Origin: Mytilus galloprovincialis
Lineage: Eukaryota; Mollusca; Bivalvia; Mytilida; Mytilidae
DNA: 64,000 bases
Direction: 5' to 3'
Assembly (NCBI RefSeq): GCF_965363235.1
Contig: NC_134844.1
Span: 75,571,497-75,635,496 of the forward strand
Made by a program: the position numbers and the translations under genes. Below the pieces are notes generated by a model, which was not told the DNA's origin, ran no database searches, and saw nothing but the letters and a program-made list of their open reading frames with translations. Positions 48,640 to 58,650 of the stretch are shown here, one piece after another (the first letter of the stretch is position 1; every line of letters begins with the position of its first letter).

Positions 48640-50125
48640 TATGGTCATGTTATATCAGGGGACCTAAACATCGTCGAAGACCAAGAGGTCAAAACGTTTC
48701 TATAAATATCGTCCTCCATCTATAAAAGATGGGAGTCAGTAGCCTTAGGTCATTAGAAACGATCTGCCTGCCCATTGTCAAAAAAATCTGATAGAAAATC
48801 TCTAGAGAGTTATTTGAATAAAATCATGAATACTGTTGATATTCGTATATCTCATTTTGAAAACAATTCTGAAATTAATAATAGAATATATGATATACTC
48901 ATTTCTAGAATAAATAATGAACTCCAAGTACTCGAAAAGCGGTTTGTTTCGTACCGATAGACTAGGCAGCCAATTATGTAGTGGTGATGTGACGAAGATA
49001 CTACACGGAATTTTTCCAAAACGAAGCTATCAATTATTCTACATTCACGTTCGTTCCCTCCACTGTTTGTCAAATTGTAAACAAACATATCACGTCCTAT
49101 ATCATGATTGAAGCCTTCTCCGAAAATTTGGAAGTCCCGACTATGTACTGGTTACGAAATTTACACAAACAACCATTTAAATACCGTTTTATATCCGCAT
49201 CTAGTTTATGTAAATATTCTACTACTTATCTGTCGTTGCTTTTAACTACCTCCCTGATTACTATAAAAGAACTTGTGTAATAAAGCTTTTTTGTACTCTC
49301 TACACTTCACTTCCACACACAAAAAGTTGTCATATTTATTGGTCTTTTGAAAAATCTTATTTCTTATCTATTTTCTGTAACTCATTTAAAGCTTGTTTTC
49401 TGTAACAAAAAAGGAAAGTATGTTAGATACACTTACTGGAAATGAGAATATTTGATTGAAGATTTAAATGTTCACCTGGTCAACATATATCTACGATTTG
49501 CAATAAAGTGTATCAACAGGTAGTAGGTATTTCTTTTGGCACTTACATATACTGCGCCCCTTTGATAGCAGATGTATCAGTTTATTACCAAACTCAGTAA
49601 AGACACGTCATTGTTACATTTGGTTGATACTTTAACCAATACCTACCTCTTGATAATATTTTTTGTTAAAAAAACAGAGTTCTCTAAATATACTACCAAA
49701 ATTCACTTAAAGGAACTTACTTCAAATAAATCTAACATAAGCAGCAGTAGTTGTCCATTCCTAGATTTAGACATTTATATTTCCCAACGGAAACTTCATA
49801 ATGATATTTATGACGAAAAGACGATTTTTTATTCCTTTTTATAAACGACGATGTTCCTTTGGCTCCATCATACGTTGTTTTAAAAAATGTAATAACTGCT
49901 TTTGAAGATACAAATGTTTAATAAGCAAATGTGGCTGTAAACTTATTATAAACGGTATAAATTCTAAATTTAACGGTATTAAACTAAGTGAAATAAAAGC
50001 GCAGAAATCAGTATGTGATACATTGAACCAAGAAAAAAACTTGGTAGTTAAGATCATCTTACCAATATAGTTTACATTGGCACACATATCGATTTTCTCA
50101 TCAGCAAATTCAAACATAAATAATT
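48640..50125 (+). mobile_element. Family A reverse-transcriptase element, decayed longer copy
   Basis: Fragments in order along the plus strand recall the family: GDLNIV near 48660, SDRKSLESYLNKIMNTVDIR (48775 on), APLIADV near 49560, then QFITKLSKDTSLLHLVDTLT, SSSCPFLDLDIYISQRKLHN (49740 on). The tail part of the reverse transcriptase fades out by about 50125. Broken in many places and clearly a fossil. Same family as the antisense copy at 15175-16330. Confidence 0.6.
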
Positions 50126-50516
50126 TGTATTCTTTTTCAATCGTTTATTTTTGTTTTGGGATGTATAAATACATATTGACGTTTATTTATTTTATATAGA
50201 CTATTCCATCTATATATTACATTATGCTTATTTATTGAAAGGTTAACTTCTAACTATAACTATCCAACTGCCTGTTGATACTTTTGTTTTGGCATTGCAC
50301 AAGTCATGTTTTCTTCGACTGTCCATAACTTTAAAAATATTAGATCTCTGGGCTGTTCATTAGTTGTTTTTTTATTCTGGTGCATAATTTGTTTATAATT
50401 AATGTTTTTGTGCTTTTAACTAGCTTTCAGTAACTGCGAGTCCTCTCAAATCGCACTTTTGTATTAATGCATTTGTGTCATTCTATGTTTACTTATTTCG
50501 TGTTATATTTCGTCCC

Positions 50517-50521
<5 letters not shown>

Positions 50522-50552
<31 letters not shown>
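50522..50552. repeat. (TA)n at the left edge of the palindrome
   Basis: About 15 TA units abut the left arm. A second (TA)n run lies at 53393-53430, about 90 bp beyond the right arm. Confidence 0.85.
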
Positions 50553-50555
<3 letters not shown>

Positions 50556-50714
50556 TTGCCTAACAATGTAATTTTAACACACTATTTAGTATGTAAATAT
50601 AAGAATGTTTAAAATATTTACAAAATGATGAAAATAAATGCAATATTTCGCTAGACCAACTAGCTTTATCAAGCGTGCATCTATCCAGGTGAAATAGGAT
50701 GTAGATGATAAGAA

Positions 50715-50940
50715 ACTTTTGCAGCTCAACGTCTGTGTTGCACTGAACTGCCTTCAAAATAAGAAAATTTTGCAGCTCAATGTATATGACCTCTTGCATT
50801 TAGCTGCTTTGAAAATAAGAAAATTTTGCAGCTCAATGTACATGACCTCTTGCATTTAGCTGCTTTGAAAATAAGAAAATTTTGCAGCTCAATGTACATG
50901 TTGCACTTGGATTTAGCTACCTTAAAAATACATAATTGGT
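50715..50940 (-). repeat. 56-bp tandem repeat in the element tail (left arm)
   Basis: TGCAGCTCAATGTACATGAC and following TAGCTGCTTTGAAAATAAG recur with TGCAGCTCAA at 50771, 50827 and 50883, 56 bp apart. A shorter-spaced unit is at 50720. The mirror array is at 52913-53138. Confidence 0.75.
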
Positions 50941-51005
50941 AGTTGAAGTTAGCAACGTCCATTGGCCAATATTATGGGATAAAAAGGACGATGCTTTGTT
51001 TTAAA

Positions 51006-52091
51006 TTATTCTTTATCTTTTCTGTATCTTTTTTCGTCTTTTTCGTTAAGACCATCAGGTTCTAAAGTGTGGAGTTGGTGGATCCAAAAGTTTTCTCTTC
51101 TCCTTCTCGCCGTGGTGTCCCATTCGGTGTTGACTTCTATAATTTGGAAAGTGACATTATCAAAAGGATGTTTCGTTGAACGAAGATGTCTTGTGAGAGG
51201 ACAGTTTTTGTTGGTTTTGTACGATGAACGATGGTTATTGAGCCGAATATTAAATTTGTCCATTGTTTCTCCCACATACTGAATGCCACAAGTGTCACAT
51301 GTTAATATATAAATTGAGTTCTCCGTTTTACAGTTGGAATTAGAGTAGATGGTATAATTTTGTTTAGTAACGGAGCTGATGAAAGAACTGCTTGTATTGG
51401 CAGCTTTACAACACAAACAATTCCTTCGACCACATTGTTTGTAGCAACCGGGCGATGGATTAGGCTGCTTGGTTAATACAGATGTCACTAATTTGTCACG
51501 GATGTTTTTAGGTCTTCTGAAGGCCATGACTGGTGGTGAAGAAAATACTTTTTTTAGATTTAAATCATTTTCTATAATTTTCCAATGCTTCTGAACAATG
51601 GATGACACATTTTTAAAATCAGGATGGTAAGTGAGTACAAGGGGTGTTCTGTTAGCTGCTTTATTCTTATCTTTGTACTCAAGAAGTTCTTGGCGACTAG
51701 TTTTGTTTGCTCTTTCGAAAGCGCTATCAATAATGTTGTTATTGTATCCTCGAACAACTAGATGTTTACGAAGTTGTCCAAGTCTAGCATTTTTCGTATT
51801 TTCAGTAGAGCATATTCTCTTGATTCGCAATGCCTGGCTGAATGGGATACCACGGGAGCAGTGTTTAGGATGGCAGCTTTTAGGAGAAAGGAATTGATGT
51901 TTGTCCGTTTGTTTGGTATGAAGGTCCGTTATAATGGTTCCGTTCTTGATGTAACTCGTAGTATCGAGGAAGTTTATTTTCTCCATAGATGATTCATATG
52001 TAAATTTTATTGAATGGTGGAAAGAGTTGCAGTGTTCTAGTGCTCTACTGAAAATACGAAAAATGCTAGACTTGGACAACTTCGTAAACAT
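51006..52091 (-). CDS. Penelope-like element protein: C-terminal reverse transcriptase plus GIY-YIG endonuclease
   Basis: The open frame has 361 residues. The first 17 are read from the antisense of the right arm, so element coding begins near residue 18 (LEHCNSFHHSIKFTYESS), and most of the reverse transcriptase, including the catalytic YxDD region, is absent. Residues 40-95 have NFLDTTSYIKNG, TKQTDKHQFL, HPKHCSRGIPFSQALRIKRI, the thumb-side motif of Penelope-like elements. CYKQCGRRNCLCC is a cysteine linker. Residues 258-345 are a GIY-YIG nuclease: IYILTCDTCGIQYVGET, catalytic-type Arg in NIRLNNHR and Glu in RRRREN. The nuclease looks whole, but the protein is 5'-truncated and should not transpose by itself. 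Confidence 0.75.
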   Translation of the reverse strand: MFTKLSKSSIFRIFSRALEHCNSFHHSIKFTYESSMEKINFLDTTSYIKNGTIITDLHTKQTDKHQFLSPKSCHPKHCSRGIPFSQALRIKRICSTENTKNARLGQLRKHLVVRGYNNNIIDSAFERANKTSRQELLEYKDKNKAANRTPLVLTYHPDFKNVSSIVQKHWKIIENDLNLKKVFSSPPVMAFRRPKNIRDKLVTSVLTKQPNPSPGCYKQCGRRNCLCCKAANTSSSFISSVTKQNYTIYSNSNCKTENSIYILTCDTCGIQYVGETMDKFNIRLNNHRSSYKTNKNCPLTRHLRSTKHPFDNVTFQIIEVNTEWDTTARRRRENFWIHQLHTLEPDGLNEKDEKRYRKDKE

Positions 52092-52847
52092 CTAGTTGTT
52101 CGAGGATACAATAACAACATTATTGATAGCGCTTTCGAAAGAGCAAACAAAACTAGTCGCCAAGAACTTCTTGAGTACAAAGATAAGAATAAAGCAGCTA
52201 ACAGAACACCCCTTGTACTCACTTACCATCCTGATTTTAAAAATGTGTCATCCATTGTTCAGAAGCATTGGAAAATTATAGAAAATGATTTAAATCTAAA
52301 AAAAGTATTTTCTTCACCACCAGTCATGGCCTTCAGAAGACCTAAAAACATCCGTGACAAATTAGTGACATCTGTATTAACCAAGCAGCCTAATCCATCG
52401 CCCGGTTGCTACAAACAATGTGGTCGAAGGAATTGTTTGTGTTGTAAAGCTGCCAATACAAGCAGTTCTTTCATCAGCTCCGTTACTAAACAAAATTATA
52501 CCATCTACTCTAATTCCAACTGTAAAACGGAGAACTCAATTTATATATTAACATGTGACACTTGTGGCATTCAGTATGTGGGAGAAACAATGGACAAATT
52601 TAATATTCGGCTCAATAACCATCGTTCATCGTACAAAACCAACAAAAACTGTCCTCTCACAAGACATCTTCGTTCAACGAAACATCCTTTTGATAATGTC
52701 ACTTTCCAAATTATAGAAGTCAACACCGAATGGGACACCACGGCGAGAAGGAGAAGAGAAAACTTTTGGATCCACCAACTCCACACTTTAGAACCTGATG
52801 GTCTTAACGAAAAAGACGAAAAAAGATACAGAAAAGATAAAGAATAA
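52041..52847 (+). CDS. Second, inverted copy of the Penelope-like GIY-YIG protein
   Basis: Mirror of the left-arm protein from AcTEN-TKNARLGQLRKHLVV onward. An ATG at 52245 starts the last 200 residues (SSIVQKHWKIIENDLNLKKV to the end, KRYRKDKE). 52096-52281 is open in another frame and encodes part of the antisense-side reading. It has the same cysteine linker and GIY-YIG residues as the left copy, no amino-acid difference noticed. It lacks all sequence upstream of the inversion point. Confidence 0.7.
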   Translation, partial: CSTENTKNARLGQLRKHLVVRGYNNNIIDSAFERANKTSRQELLEYKDKNKAANRTPLVLTYHPDFKNVSSIVQKHWKIIENDLNLKKVFSSPPVMAFRRPKNIRDKLVTSVLTKQPNPSPGCYKQCGRRNCLCCKAANTSSSFISSVTKQNYTIYSNSNCKTENSIYILTCDTCGIQYVGETMDKFNIRLNNHRSSYKTNKNCPLTRHLRSTKHPFDNVTFQIIEVNTEWDTTARRRRENFWIHQLHTLEPDGLNEKDEKRYRKDKE

Positions 52848-53303
52848 TTTAAAACAAAGCATCGTCCTTTTTATCCCATAATATTGGCCAATGGACGTTG
52901 CTAACTTCAACTACCAATTATGTATTTTTAAGGTAGCTAAATCCAAGTGCAACATGTACATTGAGCTGCAAAATTTTCTTATTTTCAAAGCAGCTAAATG
53001 CAAGAGGTCATGTACATTGAGCTGCAAAATTTTCTTATTTTCAAAGCAGCTAAATGCAAGAGGTCATATACATTGAGCTGCAAAATTTTCTTATTTTGAA
53101 GGCAGTTCAGTGCAACACAGACGTTGAGCTGCAAAAGTTTCTTATCATCTACATCCTATTTCACCTGGATAGATGCACGCTTGATAAAGCTAGTTGGTCT
53201 AGCGAAATATTGCGTTTATTTTCATCATTTTGTAAATATTTTAAACATTCTTATATTTACATACTAAATAGTGTGTTAAAATTACATTGTTAGGCAATCT
53301 ATA

Positions 53304-53390
53304 AGTTTATTTGTGTAATTGAATTAATCTCTGTACTGATTAATCCACACTCCCATAGATTTGTATGTCATGTGCTGCTATTTATAGGCA

Positions 53391-53432
<42 letters not shown>

Positions 53433-54300
53433 AGTTTTCATAAGTGTTTGATATGACTATAAATTTTCACTTCTGATCTTGAGCTACGAGTAACAAACTA
53501 ATTGATTTTGTAAAACATATTTCCGTACTCTATATCTGTATACCTTACAACAAAATAATTTTTATTTACCTATTTACGTTATTTCTTTGGAGGCTTTTTG
53601 TCCAAGGTTATGGTTGTCTTTCTGATATTACTTAACATCTCTTATTATAATAATTTTGTATCAACATGGTATCATAGATCAAATTTAATTGTTCAGTGTA
53701 TGTTTTGTTAATATGTCTTTTGAATGAGTTAATCCATTTCAATTGATATTTTATAGTGTGTCTTTCTATGATGTGATGTTACACTATTGTTTCAGGCAAA
53801 GGTGAATGTTGGGTTATGGATACACTTCTCTATTCACCCATTTCAATTTTTTTAAACTGAGATTATTAAATTCCGATACACTCAATTAATATAAAATATA
53901 AATGATTATAAATAGTAAAAATATTATTCGTCTAATATAAATACACTTAGCTTTTTGGTGTCACTAATATATGACTGGAAATAAGTAACAATCATTCATA
54001 TCACAATGGTCTTCAAACAGACTTTTCTTCCTAGGTTTTCGATTAATGGTAATAATACCCCTCGTTTCTTAATCAAAACAAAAGGCGTTGTTTGCGCTAT
54101 CTGTAATCATTGTTTTAATTATCCACAAGGAAAGAACGCCTTAATTATGTAGTACTAGTATATTATTTAAGGGGATTTTTTTTTTTAGCTTTCAATACTT
54201 TTATTTTGTCTTTGGAATAGAATAGTACTTAGTTTTATTCGATCTTTACTGGTGGCATTCGTGAAGCGATAACTTGCCTCATAAGTATCATATTCTAAAT
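53304..54300. other. Repeat fragments, no gene recognised
   Basis: 53640-53830 is a partial R1-type copy (ATCATAGATCAAATTTAATT, TTTCTATGATGTGATGTT). The remainder is AT-rich, with CAAAAGGCGTTGTTTGCGC near 54080 the only GC-richer patch. Confidence 0.45.
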
Positions 54301-54309
54301 CTAGTATCT

Positions 54310-55255
54310 TAACAAGAGGCTGTCACAACGACAGCAAACCGGATTTATTAACATTTATTTGTGTCCTGGCAATATCACAAGAACCATAACTGATGAACGG
54401 TGAAAGTGAAAATCGTCAATATCAAATTTGACCTGCATTATGTCATCAGTATCAACATATTAAAATTTAAAAGAGCTTAGGTTGAATGGTTCATGAGTAA
54501 ATGCAACAACATGAATGGAAACGCCATTTTTCAATCTTTTAAGAACCATAACTTCTGAACGGTAAAAGTCAAAATCGACATTATTGAACTTGACCTCCAT
54601 TTTGTCATCAGTAACAACATATTAAGATTTGAAAGCTTTGGTTGACCAGTTCATGAGTAAATGCACGGACACCACTGGAAACACCATTTTTCAATCTTTC
54701 AAGAACCATAACTCCTGAACGGTAAAAGTCAAAATCGACATTCTTAAACTTGACCTCCATTTTGTCATCAGTAACAACATATTAAAATTTGGGAAGCTTT
54801 GATTGAACAGTTCATGCGTAAATGCATGGACACGAATGGAAACGCCATTTTTCAATCTTTCAAGAACCATAACTCCGGAACGGTAAAAGTCAAAATATTA
54901 TTCTTAGACTTGACCTCCCATTTTTTCATCAGTAACAACATATTAAAATTTGGGAAGCTTTGATTGAACAATTCATGCGTAAATGCACGGACACGACTGG
55001 AAACGCCATTTTTCAATCTTTGAAGAACCATAACTCCTAAACGGTAAAAGTCAAAATCGTCATTCTTGAACTTGACCTTCATTTTGTTGTCAGTAACAAC
55101 ATATTAAATTTTTTTTGATGAACGGTTCATGAGTAAATGCACAGACAACATTTGGTTGCCGCCCGCCCGACGGACCGCCCAACTGCTCGCCGTACATCCC
55201 CGAATCAATAACCGACATTTTTGTCTCAAAAATCCGGTTAAATATTGACGAGTTT
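54310..55255 (+). repeat. 161-bp tandem array inside a dispersed element
   Basis: The head (AACAAGAGGCTGTCACAACG, ACAGCAAACCGGATTT) is followed by five units marked by GAACCATAACT at 54381, 54543, 54703, 54864 and 55025. Each unit has AACGGTAAAAGTCAAAATCG, TTGACCTCCATTTTGTCATC and GGAAACGCCATTTTTCAATC. The tail is GC-rich (CCGCCCGCCCGACGGACCG) and ends AAAAATCCGGTT, inverted relative to AACCGGATTT in the head. The plan fits bivalve Helentron-type non-autonomous elements with tandem cores. Confidence 0.7.
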
Positions 55256-55329
55256 CTACGTGTAAAAAAACTATATTTTAAATCAGAATCGTTTTTTTTT
55301 CTATTTTGTTTCAAACTAACAACATATTA

Positions 55330-55930
55330 CATTATTTTAGCTTTCCAATTGTGAAATTTCCATTTCTATGTAGCAACATTCCAACAGCGCCTGCATACGA
55401 ATTATATACCTTCCCATAGATACGATATTTCTGGGTTTGTATTTCATATCATGATCTCATTGATATAGGATTGCTGCCCAGAAGGAAGAGAAGCTATTTA
55501 ACCAAGAGTTCCAAATGGTGAAGCTGAAATCATCCCTTCGTAAATTTTACTGACGCCATCACGTGTTGGTTGACTGTTATGGAATACCCGTTTCAAAGAA
55601 GATATCGGAGATGTTCCTTATGTCGTAACTACAATCCCCTTCCCTTTTCACGAATGTAACCATCAGAACTACACTATTCATCAGGTTTATAATAACACGA
55701 GCAACACGACGGGTGCCTCATGTGGAGCAGGTTCTGCTTACCCTTCAGGATCATCTGAGATCACCCCCCAGTTTTTTGTTGGGGTCATTTTGCTTAGTAT
55801 TTAGTTTTCTATGTCTTGTCTTGTGTACAATAATTTGTCTGCTTGTCTTTTTCTTTGTTAGTCATGGTGTTGTCATTTTATTTTCGATCTTGAGTTTGGC
55901 TGTCCCTCGGTATCTTTTCCCCCTCTAAGT
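55330..55930 (+). mobile_element. Family B reverse-transcriptase element, 3' part
   Basis: Begins with coding remnants matching 35860-36010 (PIVKFPFL, NIPTAPAY) and continues into the typical tail (CATCACGTGTTGGTTGACTG, GACGGGTGCCTCATGTGGAG, GAGTTTGGCTGTCCCTC). Decayed, 5'-truncated. Confidence 0.65.
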
Positions 55931-56129
55931 AGTATTGAGTTTATAGCAGTCAATACCTTTTGCATTTATTTGCTAAGTCACATGGAAGAAATAAGTTAAA
56001 AAGAAATACATGTAAGAAAGAAATCAACAATTGGAGTCATCGTGGTGTACTTATTTTAATTATCTATGATACTAGTTTTGAGATATCGGTTTCACATACT
56101 AGTATGACAGCAAATATTTTCCATATATA

Positions 56130-56395
56130 GTTACTACAATCCCGTCTCAAGTTCTTCGAATGAGACCTGCCGCATTAGAATTATCACCGGTTTTGTACTA
56201 ACTTGAACAACACGACGGGTGCCAAATGTGAAGCACGATCTACTTTACTCTTCCTAGGCAACTCAGATCCGTCCAGGTTTTTGGTGAGATTTGTGTTACT
56301 TAGTCTTTTATCTTTCTACGCTGTATATTATGTACTGTTTGTATTTTTCCCTATTTCTTTTGTCATATAAATCAATCGTTTAACTATTAATTATA
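56130..56395 (+). repeat. Family B tail, diverged copy
   Basis: AACACGACGGGTGCCAAATG, CAACTCAGATCCGTCCAGGT and TTTTTGGTGAGATTTGTGTT match the tail at lower identity than the 55640 copy, just upstream. Confidence 0.6.
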
Positions 56396-57179
56396 TATAA
56401 TAATATACCTTTATTTTGTTATATGCAGAAGACACCTCAAAATAGCACCTGATCGTTTGAAATTGCAGCTTATATGAAATCAGATTGTAATTGTTTACAG
56501 GAGAAAATGGAAAAAGTCTTCAAAACAGAATAACTCACGGACACAAAAAAACGAAAACGTGATTATTTTTGCATTGGTCTTGTAATTGGTTTGTTATTGG
56601 CCCTCTGCCAGCTGCAGTGGACTACGGTTTGGCATCAGAATAATTAAAACAACAAGCCTCGTATCAATAAAAAGATTGATACAGAAATAATCACGTAAAA
56701 ACAGTATAATAAAAATGTTTTTCGATTCACATTTGAAAAAGGTAAAACAAATTTCAAGAAAAATAACAATCCTTTTAATGTTAGGATTTATTATTAATTA
56801 ATTTTTATAAGATCAAGCATCATTGTAAAAAGAAATAATCTCATAAAATTTATACATTAATTATTGACAACATTATCACACATAGAATTAACAACAAACG
56901 CCAATTAAGGTTAAAATCGATTATGATTAATCACAACAATTAAATCTCTCTCATAACTAAGATAGTATGTCTCATCCATAATTCATCGCCTGGCAGTCAC
57001 AGGCGCTTACTGTATTATCTCCAGGACAGCAAAGACAGGACATGTACACTCTGTCACGAACATGAGATTTTGGACAGTCCAGTTCTACACTATTTCCATG
57101 TCCATCATTGCTTAGAGTTGGTCTAAAATTCAATAGAAGGCATTGTTTAGAAAATGAATGAATAAACATTTAACACTGC

Positions 57180-57960
57180 CGTGCGTGGTATAAAAATGAG
57201 AATCAAAGAGGTGTTATACAACATATATCAGACAGCAGAATGAATACAGTTAAACCGTGACTTGTCCATATAATGAGCTACACAAAAAAGTTTTTCAAAG
57301 TCATTAACAAGTTCTTTTGTAACTATAATATTAACTTATTTATTGAAACATCAATGCATACACATTAAACTCAGTCTCAGGTGCACACTGCTTGCATTTA
57401 TTAATAATCCATGAATGTATTAAAGACACATACTGTTTCATTCAGTGATTGTTGATCGCAAGCTAATTAACTCTTGGATCGCGACATAGACAAGCAGTCA
57501 GAATACGTAAAACATAAAGTGATTTTCTATAGCTATAACACGCATTTCTATTTCTTAATTGTTTTTATAAAATATTTTTAAGTAATGGTGCACTTAATCT
57601 AAACTATGAGAATCGGTCATTGTAATTAATCTAAACGGTTATGGTTCTTTTAAACTAAAGATTGTACGTTTGAGTTTGTATTAAAAACCATAGCAATTAC
57701 TTGAATTTAAATAGCCTACTATCTCAACACTTATTTGCACTGATGAAACATTGAAATGCAATCAGATCGATTTCAACAAATGAAAATTGACAAAATCTCG
57801 TTTTTTTGAATGTGGATATAGTCGAATATATTGCAAAGTTTGAAATGAATGAAAATCACTAATCTATATATATTGCGAGGAATGTTCCCATAATTTTTTG
57901 CACTGCTTATTGAAATTTAATAAGTTTTACATTTGATGAATAATATCAGTTTACTAGTAC
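57180..57960. other. Intron between duplicate exons 6 and 5
   Basis: AT-rich intron, partly alignable to 30640-31100 near each end. The middle (57240-57800) is unlike the other copy and holds no recognised element. Confidence 0.4.
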
Positions 57961-58259
57961 TTACTCGCAAACATATAACCAATCGCAACCTTGGGTGTTA
58001 GTATATCCATATTTGATTGTAGGTTCAGCGCCATTTGGACAATCCATGGATATCAACTGACGTTTTTTCCTGTCTCCAGTGGTTGTATTGGTATTTTCTG
58101 AAAGAAGGAAATTCATAATGATATGACAAGATATCATTATTTCCGGCCGAATGCTTGGAAAACACAAAAGAAGTCCAAACTCCTTTACTCATTTTAACTT
58201 AATTTAGAAATAAACATTGATAGTGGGTTGAAAACATGTTTTTACGACGAAAGAAATTG

Positions 58260-58650
58260 GTTCAACTTCCCGCTTTGAAATGAATAATCTATGAAGCAAT
58301 ATTTCAGTACTTCCTGCATATGGAGTATATATTTTCAAGTTAATTAGATATTAGTGAAAAAGACCTCTTCGAATATTTTCGTTAACATATTTGTTTTATT
58401 GATGAGGACATATATTTGCAAATTGTCGTTATTGCAACCCCATCATATTTTACCAAAATGAGACATATCGATTCATACTAATCAACGGATATGTACTTTC
58501 GTTAATAACATGACGGGTACAAGATGTGGCGCATGATCAGCGTACCCCTTTGGAGCAGAGATATCACTCCCAATAATAAGATTCGTTAACCTCAATCTTA
58601 AGATTTCTAAATTGTGTTCTATTACTGCTTTAGTCATCTAGTTATTCAAA
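58260..58650 (+). repeat. Decayed family B element in duplicate
   Basis: GGAGTATATATTTTCAAGTT and ATGACGGGTACAAGATGTGG, then GCGCATGATCAGCGTACCCC are old family B coding-end and tail sequence, matching 32200-32490 in the other copy. Confidence 0.55.

Larger units (their letters stand above)
50550..53303. mobile_element. Head-to-head pair of Penelope-like elements (2.75-kb palindrome)
   Basis: Positions in the left arm (50550-51812) and right arm (52041-53303) are reverse complements with a constant coordinate sum of 103853, so there are no indels over 1263 bp. I noticed one mismatch (near 50649/53204). The 228-bp centre (51813-52040) belongs only to the left element and holds its more 5' coding part, so the right copy is shorter at its 5' end. 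3' tails point outward. Each tail holds a 56-bp tandem repeat. Inverted partial copies are known for Penelope-like elements. The identity implies a very recent event or an assembly fold-back. Confidence 0.8.

Noticed and set aside
51067-51282. Frames antisense to the Penelope-like protein, and their mirror in the other arm
   Set aside because: Shadows of the coding strand. The GIY-YIG frame has the recognisable motifs.
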